Shown piece by piece: positions 1-12,312 of a stretch of 64,000 bases of DNA. Both the position numbers and the translations under genes were made by a program. This DNA comes from Urechis unicinctus. Taxonomy: Eukaryota > Annelida > Polychaeta > Xenopneusta > Urechidae. Each line of letters starts with the position of its first letter. The stretch's first letter is position 1. The notes beneath the pieces are model-generated. The model saw only the letters and a list, made by a program, of their open reading frames with translations. It was not told the origin of the DNA and searched no databases. The DNA lies in contig CM067345.1 in the NCBI GenBank assembly GCA_034190875.2, forward strand, positions 21,192,459 through 21,256,458. Reading direction: 5' to 3'.

Positions 1-158
1 GTGCAATCTCATGAATCGTAAATACGGTAGGAGCTATTTTTTCGCTGTGGGGTTTGCAAGTCAAGAACATATTTTACCATAAAGGTATTATTAACTGCAC
101 AGCCCCATCTTGAACAAGTGGTCGAGTCAACATTTTTGTATTAGAAAATCTCAATTAG
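1..158. repeat. Dispersed repeat, copy 1 (right end visible)
   Basis: These 158 bases recur at 30209-30366 with a few substitutions and small indels. The similarity ends sharply at the bases tcaattag in both places. Here the repeat abuts the interior of a decayed dehydrogenase exon, which suggests that a mobile element ends at about 158 and continues left beyond the window. No coding potential was seen. The family is not recognised. Confidence 0.7.
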
Positions 159-173
159 TTCATTCACATACAT

Positions 174-736
174 TCAACGATTTTGCTTGATTCAATCCAG
201 TCGCAAAGATCAGTCCTGACGGTTGCTATATCTGGACGTTAAGTGTATTAAAAAATACAGTATAATAATACTTTATGCGTGGGAACTTTCAACGAAGGAA
301 ATTCTTTATAGTTGGCTAGGATATTTACATTTTTAGTGTATTTTTCGATCCAATTCGTGACACATCCAAGGCGAAGACGTTTGCAACTTCTTTGCTCAGG
401 GCTATTGCAACATCTTTTCCGATTCCTGTAATAACATTTATCATAAGCAAAAATTAAATATCTGGTGTGCCCTTCGCTTTTGTTGGAGAACCTGCTATCT
501 CACTGTATACATTCGGTGTGTAAACCACGCCGCAAAATGTGTTGAAATCGTGAAATAAAAGTGTGAACAATATCTGCTTACGTCTTCTCCATTCATCATT
601 ACTCCATTTCCAAACAATATCAGATCGTAATATATTGTGTTGTATAATCATAAACGCAAGACGCTGTTTTTAGCTTTAACTCACCGCTTGCGGCTCTCGT
701 GACTAATGCATGCTTTCCCTGAAATCTCTTATCAAT
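174..736 (-). pseudogene. DCXR-like dehydrogenase pseudogene (exons 1, 2 and part of 3)
   Basis: Exon 1 (685-736), most of exon 2 (about 357-425) and the first half of exon 3 (174-238) match the complete gene at 6634-12312. Four defects are visible. The start codon is ATT. The nucleotide-binding TGAASG reads TRAASG. The end of exon 2 is fused directly to intron-2 sequence. The exon 3 acceptor AG has become AA, and the exon is cut short at about 174 by the repeat at the window edge. It cannot make a working enzyme. It is the leftmost visible member of the minus-strand array. Confidence 0.85.
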
Positions 737-1204
737 ATCCGTTCCTATTTGCCTTCCGAGCTATTATTCATGAATCGATTATTGACACGTCTTCTTTCAG
801 CATATAATTGCTTTGACGTGGTTTACTAATCTTGCACCAATAACAGATACGAAGTAGAGTAGCACTTTTGGCTTATTGTGTATATATGCCAACGCCACGA
901 ATGAGCATGCGTGTTGTGTGGCCCTGAAAACCTTAACTTTGTATGCGGTACAGCTTCTAGATATCAAAGTCCACATGCTTATTGGCTTAGCCAGTCGGAA
1001 CTACTTAACATATTATTCAATTATTAATAGCCACATTGAGCAAAGTGATGATGTGGTTGCTGAGGTGGCATTGACCGAATCAATGGAATCAAATGTAATT
1101 GCAACAATTTTCTGCTGTTGGAGTGGGGGTACGTATAATACATGCAAAGATGTAACTAGAAAACATTTTCAGGACAGCATGAGTGTTCTACCTCCAGTTT
1201 GAAA

Positions 1205-1555
1205 GTATTGACACATCCAAGATGAAGACATTGACACCTTCTTTACTTAGGGGCTATCACAACATCTTTACCTGTTCTTATTAATACAATAAGCACGATA
1301 TAGTGGCTGGCGTGGGTACTTGGGTTTAATGTAAGTGACATGATTTCATTCTATATATTGTGTGAAGTAACCTCACCAAGGATCGCGATGAAATCGTTGT
1401 TTTGCTATTTCTGTTTATGTTCACTCCATTCATCAACACCTTATTTAGGTATTACGCTTGTGATATGCACGATTTAACTTGTTATGGGTTTTTTCCCTGC
1501 ATATAACTCATCGCTTGTGGCTCTCATTGCCAGCGCTCGCGAATCCATGTTCGTT
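1205..1555 (-). pseudogene. Decayed DCXR-like exons 2 and 1
   Basis: About 1205-1293 still resembles exon 2 of the array (GKDV near the start, then an in-frame stop), and about 1503-1553 resembles exon 1. Both have many substitutions, and the reading frame is lost. The orientation and exon order are those of the intact genes. It is a relic of a further tandem copy. Confidence 0.6.
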
Positions 1556-1764
1556 CATTTGACTTGAAGGCTGCTTATAACGGCTTTCAATACAACGTGG
1601 TCCGCTTATCAGTTAATTTCCCTAATGCCTTACGAGATACAGCATATATATGCAGAAAAAGCAAATGAACGTTATGGCCTTGTATTGGATTGTCAGTTTC
1701 CTTATGGACTCTTTGTTTGTTTTTAATTTATTGGGGATCAAACATGCATTATATCAGATGCCAG

Positions 1765-2320
1765 GCGCCAAACGTGCGTCATCGCGCAATAGAAGCATAA
1801 TTGGGTTGACTATTTTTCTATTTCTACCATCGACAACTGACCATAGCATACCATACTAGTCATATATTCAATGAAAGGTAATGAATGAAATATTGATCAA
1901 TACAAAGTGACAATGATTACCTTCCACCTTTCCTTGTGGTATCCTTGAGATGTATGGTTTACTAATGTTCTCATTTTCTGCGAAAGGTCTAGATAGTGAA
2001 GTGTTTACCAAGCTTGGATGGACAGCATTGGTTCGGATCTAGCCAAATTAGCGACATTTTGAATGTTATATTATCTAATTAAATATTTGACAGTGTAACA
2101 TTTATCACATCAGACCATTGGAATTACTTCGTATAGTACTATTTCCAATGCCATCGACCTCGTCGGAATGACTATTGCAGCTTTCGTTGCCCAATAGATA
2201 GCGTAATTTTAAATAACCATAGACGCAGCTGTACTGAACATGTTGACTCTAGCGCCCCCTGTGCACCTTTCCTTCATTCCCCTGGCGACCAACTTTAACG
2301 TCGAACAAATCATTCAAGCC
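1765..2320 (-). pseudogene. Decayed DCXR-like exons 7, 6 and 5
   Basis: Blocks near 1770-1850 (exon 7), 1905-2035 (exon 6) and 2115-2320 (exon 5) match the complete gene at 23313-25066 more closely than the one at 6634-12312. They carry frameshifts and altered key codons. This is the 3' half of another lost copy, of the 23-25 kb subtype. Confidence 0.65.
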
Positions 2321-3075
2321 ACACCATTATATACTCTATGTCAATAAATAAACGTGTTAACTAACTTGCTGCTTGATCATATAAAGCCACATTGACACTT
2401 AATAACGGTCGATGCTTTAGACCGGAGATCACTGGGGACTTGATGTTCTGGGCAAGATGGCTGTGTTGTGCTTGAAGTTGTAGATTCTGACGAATGACTA
2501 GGTCAGCACAGGAGTCGGCCGATAAAGGTCCAAAATACTTCATTTCTTGAACATTACGAGTATACTGCCGTTTGTCATTTAGGTAGAGGAGAGTTGTCGG
2601 ATGGTTGATTACAAGAATTGAACTCATTACCCCTAACACGTGTCCCCCCCCACGACGAGGCGGTCACCTTTAGGCCGTTATTGATGCAGCCAATCAGATT
2701 GCACGTTAGGGTAACATCTTTGAATGCGCATCGCGCGCTTAATTAAATTGCTTTACAACAACTGTTTGTCTCAGTAGCGTCATGTGTCGTGGTGACGAGG
2801 CGTTAAGGCCCGGGGGCGGGGCACTTGGCCTTATTCTGGATAGGGATGTGCCGCGGGACCTCGAAAACCCGTACCCGTCGTACAAGGTCAAAATGGCCAA
2901 AAGCATACCCGAGTTTCAGAGTCACAAACTTCGACAGACTGACGGCAGCTTTCGTCGTGTGAGATGACTTATAATCGTTGTGGCAGTTCTCTTCAAGAAA
3001 ACAATAATCCCCCCTGTGCCCTTTTTCTTATACTAACATTGTGACAACCCGATTGGGACATAAAATAACAACAAA
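2321..3075. other. Intergenic, locally GC-rich, no gene recognised
   Basis: A segment near 2640-2970 is clearly richer in G and C than its surroundings. Open frames of 61 to 92 codons exist on both strands here (for example 2361-2639 minus), but none resembles a protein family I recognise, and none has splice or promoter context. It may be a fragment of an unidentified element. Confidence 0.3.
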
Positions 3076-3078
3076 ATA

Positions 3079-3107
3079 ATTATATATATATATAAATTGA
3101 AAGTTAT

Positions 3108-3163
<56 letters not shown>

Positions 3164-3329
3164 TATATATAAATTTATATATATATATGTATAGATATAT
3201 ATATAGAGAATCTATATATATATCTGTATATATATATATATACATATCTCTCTCTCTATCTATTTATATATCTATTTATATATATCTCTCTTCTATCTCT
3301 CTATATATCTATCTATATATATATATATA

Positions 3330-3371
<42 letters not shown>
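3079..3371. repeat. (TA)n / (TATC)n microsatellite
   Basis: Nearly pure TA dinucleotides with interspersed TC-rich and TATC stretches. Long open frames of alternating Y and I codons here are artefacts of the repeat. Confidence 0.95.
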
Positions 3372-3374
<3 letters not shown>

Positions 3375-3394
3375 TACTTATTACTATTACTTAA

Positions 3395-4500
3395 TGCGAT
3401 GGTGACATCTTTACCAATACCTGCAACAACATAAAACAGCGTGTGGATAGCTGTAAATGCATTATCAATATGGAATCAGGTGACTGAGTGTGATGTGTAT
3501 GGATGCATAGTTTTGACGGTGTGTTGATATGTTTATACTTGAACGCCTTCTCTCACAAGTAGCCAGCTATGGTGAGATCTAGCTCAAACCTCTCGGTGCG
3601 CTCGGTTACCGTGTGTAGGCCAGCCAATTTAGAAATGACGATTTTAGGGGATAAGTGCAGGTCACCTACATCAACCTACACGCAAGCTGCTCAAACCTTT
3701 GACAGAGACCCACGAGCAACAACATCCCAAAAGCCCATGCCCTGAGACTGGAAGAGATCACGCCCCCGAGGCAGATACGGGTTAAGGCCAAATGCACAAA
3801 ACTGTTTGTGTCCTATGCCGTTTATAAATACCAGACAAGGCTGAGATATACCTGCCGCCCACACATGACTCACTATAGATATTCACCCAGTGTTGTCCAC
3901 ACTGGCTGTAACTACTAGAACATTCTCGTCGTGTATCTTACTGACCTATCCCGGCTCCAGTTACCAACGCCTACTTGCCTTTTAATCGCTGGTCTATGTT
4001 TGTTCCTTTCTTCATGGAGTCGTAGATAAACAGTACACTGGTCGATCAGATATCTCGCTTAACCCAGCAATGCTTTGAGGGGCAACTGGTTGCAAAACAA
4101 CAATAAAAACTGCACAATGCAGCTCAGCTAGCATAAAGTGTAGCCTAATATGACAAACAACCCTCGACTAGCTCCTCCAGAAGTCGCGAGCGCATGTACA
4201 CAAAATAGGAGCCGTGTGCATCTATTTGAGCAAAGTGCGCTCATGGGCCAAACATCCAAGCATATATGCGCATGGCGGCGCATTTGGTAAATCATAACTC
4301 AGCGTACTGAGCGTACAACCAACAGACATATGAGCGCGAAGCCAATTATAACAAGTTTTCAAGTTGCCAATGCCTGGGATTCGGATCTGGAAGAGAGATA
4401 ACGAGATGCGCTCTGACCTCCTGTTTGAGAGCGTCTACACCGTATTGTGACACGTCAAGCGCAAAGACCTTTGCCCCCACCCTTACTTAGTGCAATGTCG
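3395..4500 (-). pseudogene. Scattered DCXR-like exon relics
   Basis: Three fragments are recognisable: the first part of exon 2 at about 3395-3424, exon 1 at about 3947-3997 (start codon ATA and an internal stop), and most of exon 2 at about 4411-4500 (frame lost). A TA tract interrupts the region. The stretch 3780-4250 is also alignable to 15780-16200, so these relics lie in a larger duplicated block. Confidence 0.6.
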
Positions 4501-4580
4501 AGTTTAATGTGTAAGGATGCAAAGTGTAGACTAAGTGACGATATGTTCATACCTGGACACCTACTCTCACAAGCAAGCAT

Positions 4581-5090
<510 letters not shown>

Positions 5091-5609
5091 CGGAATTATT
5101 TTTGAACTATTATCATGTCTATCCTTTTTATCTGGACAGAAGATTAGATTGGTGATGTTTAATGTCAACAAGGTGTTGGCCTGGGAATCGATTAAATAGA
5201 TTATACCGTATGAGGTCATCGTCTACTCACTAGTGTTTGCTGTAAAGGAGTCGATTAGATGCCGGCACCAAGCAATGGTGTTCTTGCTCTACCCTGACGC
5301 GTAGTGTTACTGGTTTTCATTGTGAGCAAAATGTTGGGGCAATTAACTGCCGCAATATCATGAGAACAGTTTATTCTCATATTCGCAGGGGAACTACATG
5401 GATGGAATATTCCAATCTATAAGGAAACCGCATTAAAGCCACCGGCATTAAGGACCTGTATCGGGTGAGAAAACTGCAGAAAAATATTTAAAAATGTTGC
5501 TTAAACCACTACAATCCTTGAGTAGTCATTCTTTATAGACGTTCCTTGGGTAATGGTATACGCTATATTTGTTGTGTACATTTGTATGCTAAATCTTATG
5601 CATCCTCAT

Positions 5610-6633
5610 GGGTAGGTCTTCGGCCAAGTGCGCATAAACATCTGCTATTTCGATACCCGCACCATTGCTACGCCATCATAAACTATTAATAAATATCCAT
5701 GGCGTTGTTTATGTTAATCACCAAACGCTTTTGATAATGCTGCATTCAACTGGCCTCGCTCAGCACATGTGATATAGGCACTTGTTCAAGGTGAAGGAAC
5801 ATTCAGAAGGAACATTCAGAAGGAACCGACAGAATAACATACCTCAAACAGCTATTACTGATAAGATCAATCGTATGATAATCGTATTTTCAACAATTGA
5901 GGATACACATCGTCAATGGCACCTGACTCTAAGATGCCAGACTGTGCCTCAAAAAGAACAACCAACGTAGTTATTGATCCCTGCGCTAGATAGATACTCA
6001 TACACTCGTCTTGGTACGACCTGTAAATTGGCTTGGTGGCTATGAAGGTGCTCATGCACAATGAGTCAGAGATAACTGCTACACAGAATGGGCTTAATCA
6101 TCACTTGCTGTGTTTCGATCTGTTCACGACTTCAATCACTCAGTTGTTGTTCATGGCTCGGAAGCAATGACTGAATGCTATGGCAAACGTCTCCAGCGAA
6201 TAAAAACTGCTACTTATAATAATATGCGGTATGCTGTTTATATCATGTCTCCTTTTATGCATTCATATCATTAATCGAGGTGACCGATCACCACACTAGT
6301 TCTTCATTCTTTTCATCAATTCGGGTCCAGAAAAAAACCGTTTAATAAGGGTCATTCGGTACGCCATGCTGCTTTCGATAGACGACATTTTGGTAACATC
6401 CAGGAAAGCAATAGACACTTCGCAGTTATGTGCTTTGTTATTTTAAGTACCACGGCTACCATAAAAATGCAGCTATAATGTTCTTTAGCTGCTATAATGT
6501 TCTGATGTTAACAATCGATCGTATTTGATTGTCTGCATTAGCAGTAATCTAGCCGTAGCATTCATGGATATTAACAAAACGTTAGTCCTCAATGCAAACA
6601 TGTTGTTAAGAGTTGTTAATTACAGCATAGGTA
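5610..6633. repeat. 3' flank of dehydrogenase unit, duplicated
   Basis: About 1 kb downstream of the first complete gene is alignable along most of its length to 16970-17930, which lies downstream of the copy at 17931. Part of it (about 6400-6633) is alignable again to 15420-15630. So the duplication units include flanking DNA, not only exons. No gene was seen. Confidence 0.7.
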
Positions 6634-9600
6634 TTACGAGACAGTATACCCTCCGTCTATGTTGAGTCCTGCTCCGTTGATCATAGCTGCCTCATCACTC
6701 AGAAGAAAGAGGATCGGCCCGACAACATCTTCCGTTTCTGGAAAGCATCAACATCAAATGTCATAAGCGATCCTTAAACGAACCAAATAATCGGACGAGA
6801 GTTTCTGTAAATATTCTATGATTGAACAAGACAAATGAGCGTATTAAATTATCAAATTACCAGCTACTCTTCCGAGGGGTATCCTTGAAATGAAAGGTTT
6901 GATGATAGGCTCGTCCTCCATTAATATACGAGCGAGGGGAGTTTTAACAATGGTAGGGTTGACGGCGTTCGTCCGAATCTAGCACCATATTGTTGCAGTT
7001 TTCAATTGCATGGGAAAAATTGATGAAATGACGATTAATCTGATTTTGCATTGCAAATAGTACTTGCCTTGTAGGGAGCCAATTCAAGTGCCATAGACTT
7101 TGTCAGACTCATTACTGCTGCCTTGGATGCAGCATAGGAAGATATGTCTGGATTCACCAAAACTGCAGTCTGACTTGCCAGGTTTACTATGGAGCCGCCT
7201 GTTCCCCGTTCTTTCATACCCTTTGCTACCACCTAAGCATGTGTTTTATAATGCATAGATGGTCATGTCCGGTGCTGTGAATACGCTAAACGAGCAGCAT
7301 TGTGTTTTTCTAATTAGCCATTTATATCATTAATGATTTTTTTTGCAATAATAATAACTGGTAAGGAATGGCTATTACCTGTGTAACGCTTATAACATGT
7401 TTGACATTACTGTTGATGACCCTGTTACACACAGATGATTATATTTATAATGGTGGCTGCCATGGTATATCATAGTCACATCTAATTGTACACGGACGCG
7501 TATTTTTATTTCTATGGCAAATGAAAAATGTTCGATTATGAATGGCATGTGTTAATATGCAGTTATTTATTGTAGTTATACCAGCATTTGTATCATGTGA
7601 ACTTGAATCAGTTGAACCTTAGAAAATGTTCCTCGTCTTCCTCCAGAATCGACCTTTTTGTGAGTATTCCGGCATTATTGACGAGCAGATCTATTGGACC
7701 TAAATCTTCAACGATCTTGCTTGATTCAATCCAGTCGCAAAGATCAGCCCAGACGGTTGTTATCTCTGGATGCTAAGTGTATTCAGAAATGTAGTGGAAT
7801 GATACTTTAAACGTGGGTACTTGAAGCGAAGGAAATTCATTATAGCTGGCGAGGATGTTAACATTCTTAATGTATTTCTCTATTCAATTGTGCGTTGACA
7901 ATGGTCCTTGTATTGATTAATGGTAATTTGAGGCCATTTAGGGATCGATTGTACTGCGTGGCTATTGTGATAAGTCGACGGATGCTGGTGACCATTCAAT
8001 TGAAAACCTCATGTTTTTGAATACGCTGTTGTTCAACATATTCTTGACGGATTTATATTCAAATAAATGATAGGTAGCAGTATCGAATAGGCATAACATT
8101 AAGCCACGTCAAATAATGTTACCCAAAACTGTAACAATGACAAGATCTGCGGGAAGTGCGCTTTTAGCGGTGATGCGGGTTTGTTATTCGCGGATAGGAG
8201 TAGTATAGTAAATGGGGGTTCTGGTACACATTGTTCATCCAACTTCTTGAAGCTACTATATATCTTTTTAACCTCTACAGGTATCAATACAGTGAATGTC
8301 TTGGATCTATAGCTGGGTATTATAGGACACTCTGCTCACTCAACCTCAGGCGTGACATTCGCACTTTCTCCCACAGGATGATACACAGACGCACTATCCC
8401 CATTAGCGTTTAAATATATTGATAACACTATGAGAGGATTAAGATGCATTATAAAAACGGCAACAAAGAGGCAATGCGCATAGACCATAGTCAAAAAGAC
8501 TACCAAATTGGCTACAACTGACCATTGCAAGTTACACGCCTACAAGCGGCTCCATGGTGATAATAACTATATCTGTAATTCATGGGGCATAGTGGTATCA
8601 ATCACCTTGTGTCTATACTTGGCCTGGGGCTACGATAGGCAGAACTGCAGATTATGCTATTGGGCTAAGCAGGCTAGGTAACAAATATAACAACTTGGTT
8701 TTTCATTTAGAAATTTGAATCTGTATGTCAATCATGACCAAATACACTGTATGAGCCCATGCCGACCTAGCACTAGCACTCAAACAGACAGGTGTAAAAC
8801 CTCTATATCCATATTCTTGGAAGAAGATCTACGCTCTAGAAGAGAAAATAGGCACCACAAGGCAGCCAGTAGAAGGTAAACCACATAGGCAACAGGCACA
8901 TGAAGTCAAAGCTATTCTAGCGAAAAACCAGGACAAAACCACCATACCCACGGTCATGGGCGGTAGTACATGCTTTTTAGGCCCTACTTGCTGAGACTCA
9001 GCAACCTATATCAGTGGCTGCAGTGGCTGTATCATTGGTTAAGCCAAACACATCACAAAGCTTAGTCTTCAAAAAGAATCTTAGGTTTAAATGGAGCGCG
9101 AGGGCATTATACTGATATAGAAGGACAATCCTAGCAAATTCCTTTCGCCTATTGCTGTCAAGAAGTACTGTGTACAGCTTGCCAGAGCATTTAAGGATAT
9201 TGCGGAAATATCCAAAACGGCAGTAGCAGCTCTAAAAATAGTTGGGCAAGAATCAGCTAAAACCGAAAAGAACTACAAGCAATCAACCCACCAGACATGG
9301 CCAGAATCAGATGGGCTGACAATCCGGGAACGTATGGGGCTTGTCAAGGTTATGCACTCCCAGAGGGATGATCTTGTCAACAACCTGGCACAGTTTAGCG
9401 AAATAGAAAAGCATATTGCCAGTCAGTAGCGTAAGTTGGCAAAGCTGCCAGATGAGGCTGAAGACAAAAGGAAACTCCAAGAGGGCGAGCTTGCAGAGCT
9501 GCGGGACAATCAACAGACTTCTTAACAAGGACACAACACTAGCTGAGTGTGTACGCACCCTCTTCTGGGAGCAGGGAATTACAATCGCCTCCATCATCAC

Positions 9601-12312
9601 TACAATTGGGATGGTAATCTTGACCGTGGTACTTGCTCTGACAGGCGGGGTGATATGTAACCCAACACTGGCACAAACATCAGCTGAAATGCACGGTGTA
9701 GAGGAGTGGATTAAAATGCAGATGAACCTACCCGGTTAGGCAGCAGCTGGCCTCCCAGGGATTTCTTGGTACCACCCTATTGCAGCTTGGAAGTCAACAG
9801 CGCTTCCAATCGCATCTTCAACGTGGACAAAGAACTGCTTTATAGTGTCGAATTGAGTGACGGTACCTAGGATACGGCAACTAGTCTGTGTCTGTGTTCC
9901 TAGCAGTGCCCATTCATAGGTCCTAATGCTGTCATCAATGGCCTCAATGCCGGGCAGGGTGATGCCTTTAGACGTGTCCTGGATAAAGATACCCCGGGCC
10001 TTGTTTACCTCAGAGCCCCGTGCTAGGTGTGGAACAGAGCCCAATTGCTTCTGGAAGGATTGTAAGTTGCTCGCGTGGGAAAAGCCTGGCTTTATAGCCT
10101 TTTCTGCCTCAACGGCTATCCATAAAGCGTCATATCGGACCTCCCGGCCAGCAACCTTGACGACGCACTATGTGCATAGAGGACCCCGAGGCCGTAGTTG
10201 ACAGCCGTTGCCTTCTGGCACCAGTCTTCGGTCCGTTGTACACCAAGCTCACTACAGAGTCTCTCATATATCTTGCGATCGTATGGATTGATATAGGGGT
10301 CGTGGGCAAGATCCAGATGTAGAGACGCCAGTAGGCGCTGCATTGTATAATAAACGTGAAAGGTGTAGAGAGCTTGGACGAAAGGATCATCAGCCTCGCG
10401 GTGGTCGTTATTGGCAGCCGGAGGTTGCGCACCACACTGTAAAGTTTGTCTGGTTCTGCCAGAGCTGCATTTGCTTTGATGTCCAGTCTTATCCGCAGTT
10501 ACAGGCGGCATCTTATAATAGCTAAACACCTCAGGAAAGTTTGCTCCAAATGTACCGCCGCTGTGAACAACTTGAATGCTTGGTGCTGTTAAGCCCTCTG
10601 CCCTCTTATGAGTTGGATATATGTGATTTATGTGTGATGTAGCCATTAAATTGATAGGCAAACATAATTTACAAACTCTGACAAATGTTCAAAGCGGCGA
10701 GGCTGTGCCCCTACAAAATGCTATCGACAACAGTGCAGGTGATCTATGCATTGGTCTCAGGTCAATCACGCATACTGTGGGGTGGTACAACCTTGAGTGA
10801 GACAATTCAATGGAGGTCAAGGACTGCAGGAACGGGAGGAGGTGCCTATCTAAAACCTGGCCTCTTGTATTTTAAAATTTTGCACGAGCTATATTTCCTA
10901 GCTTGGAGGTTGATGTGCTAGATGGGGTTATTACCCTAGGAGTTTCTGGTTGGCCTTTGCGATGTGACGATGATGTATTAAACATGTTGGGTATTGATGA
11001 CGGCTAGGGTGGGCTATGGGTTCCTTTAGGTACTTACAGGGGTGACCGGACCATCAACTTAAGCATCTTCCACATGATAAAGGAGTTTTGCTGTCCGCCA
11101 TTGTCATGGTGCCCATTGTACTCAGGCTCGAGATAGCAGCCTTGCCCTGTGACAGCCTCTCGGGGAGCGGAAAGTTTATCACCCGCAGGATGTGTATCAA
11201 AGCCAAGAAGTACAACGAAGTCAGAGTCCTGGCCGACAGCAAGCTGGTCGCGATTAGAAGTCATATATCTACCACAATTATCAAGATGAAACCATTGACT
11301 ATGAGACAAAAACAATCACTAAAACAATGCAGATTGGACAAAGTCCGGACCGCTATCATGAAAAGAACAAAAGCTTGTTAGATACAGAATTAACTCCCAA
11401 TATACAAAGGGTGAGCGTATTGACGCATTTGAAAGTTTTGTGAAAAAATGGAACGAAGAAGTAGATTATATGACATAAGAGAAAATAGTTTGGGAGAACG
11501 AGCTGAGAGGTGTTGTTAGTGATTTTGAGACATAGAACTATGACCTTGTGGAACGAGCGAAACACCTCGAGGAGCTTTTTAGCAGGTGTGATATGCAGGT
11601 CACGAGCTAGTGGAATTCTGATTACATGCTGCTGTGGGGGCAGAGTCGAGCCCTGGGGGAGTTGGGCCAGATTGAGGACGGACACAACTTGCCTTTCATA
11701 GATAGCCATAAATGATAGTAGACCTGACCAAATTTGTGCTGACTCATAACATAGCGGAGTTGGGCCCTGGTGGAAGCTGGGCCCGACCAGCCTTTTTCCA
11801 CTTTTCTGGAATGAGCGAAGTGTCCTATTGTACTCTGCTATTGATCCTAGACGTGCACTGTATTGATACCTGTAGAGGTTAAAAAGTTCTACCTTCAGCT
11901 TGAGAGCATCAAGTCCATCTTGTGACACATCCAAGGCAAAGACCTTGGCACCTTCTTTGCTCAGGGCTATTGCAACATCTTTTCCTATTCCTGTAATAAC
12001 ATTAATCACAAGCAACAATGTAAATATCTGGTGTGGCCTTCGCGTTTGTTGGGGGTCCTGTTATCTCACTGTATACATTGGGTGAGTAAACCACGCCATG
12101 AAATGTGACAAAATAATAATGATTTTGCTTTGACATGAAGGAGCGAACAAAATCTGCTTATGTCTACACCATTCATCATTACTACATTCACAGGCAACGT
12201 CAGAGCATCATTTATTGAGTTACATAGGCATAGATGCGAGCTTTATTTGCTATGACTTACCGCTTGCGGCTCCCGTGACCAATGCTTGTTTTCCATAAAA
12301 TCTCTGATCCAT
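6634..12312 (-). CDS. DCXR-like short-chain dehydrogenase/reductase, 7 exons, 244 aa
   Basis: Exons, in coding order: 12312-12261, 11990-11893, 7772-7618, 7421-7379, 7232-7068, 6978-6861, 6737-6634. They join in frame to 735 nt (244 residues plus TAA). The start MDQRF leads into the cofactor loop TGAASGIG. NNAG follows in exon 3, N107 in INSNV, S136 in NLASQ, and Y149/K153 in YAASK. These positions equal the catalytic tetrad of L-xylulose/dicarbonyl reductase, an NAD(P)H-dependent carbonyl reductase of the same length. The exon 5 donor is GC (GCAAGT), a GC-AG intron. Intron 2 is 4.1 kb and holds the element at 8264-11886, inserted only six bases past the donor. The substrate is not known, and a related SDR activity is possible. 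Confidence 0.88.
9100..9740 (+). pseudogene. Coiled-coil plus membrane-segment protein relic (element I)
   Basis: The plus-strand frames give LRERMGLVKVMHSQRDDLV followed by a charged Lys/Glu-rich stretch with internal stops. In another frame (9416-9739) comes a strongly hydrophobic run, IASIITTIGMVILTVVLAL. Together they look like a coiled-coil region followed by a transmembrane segment, broken by at least one frameshift. I know of similar coiled-coil plus membrane proteins in invertebrate virus-like elements, but the function is unknown. It converges with the gene on the other strand. Confidence 0.4.
9736..10661 (-). pseudogene. Conserved virus-like-element protein A, relic (element I)
   Basis: The minus-strand frames 10661-10116 and 10044-9736 form two parts of one protein. 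Features are a DHREADDPFVQ motif, an aromatic-rich stretch (YTFHVYYTMQRLL), and, in the second part, DTSKGITLPGIE and DSIRTYEWALLG. The same order of motifs (DHREAKDPLVQ; later DSTRTY) occurs on the minus strand at 32363-32960, so the protein was part of a shared element family. A frameshift or deletion separates the two parts here. The function is not known. A structural (capsid-related) role is possible but not shown. Confidence 0.55.
10680..11400 (+). pseudogene. Possible structural-protein relic (element I)
   Basis: A plus-strand frame from about 10683 reads through NAIDNSAGD, SITHTVGWYNLE and LDVLDGVITLG with internal stops. The WYN motif following a beta-rich segment resembles the start of the penton-like protein of the Polinton at 57.0-57.9 kb (RSWYNIG). 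This rests on a short motif only. The following 200 bases hold further broken frames. Treat as tentative. Confidence 0.25.

Larger units (their letters stand above)
8264..11886. mobile_element. Virus-like element I inside an intron, 3.6 kb with inverted termini
   Basis: The sequence at 8264-8340 is the inverted counterpart of 11811-11886. The outer 31 bases match exactly and the rest at roughly 80 percent, so these are terminal inverted repeats. I could not make out a clear target-site duplication. Inside are decayed coding relics on both strands, one of which (9736-10661, minus) has a homologue in the element at 30.4-33.15 kb. The insertion lies in intron 2 of an intact host gene. The family is not named here. 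It looks like a deleted relative of a self-replicating, virus-like DNA element. Confidence 0.65.

Noticed and set aside
11356..12018. 220-codon minus-strand frame joining a dehydrogenase exon to element I sequence
   Set aside because: The frame runs through the exon 2 donor into the inserted element. Its exon part belongs to the spliced gene and the rest is intron.
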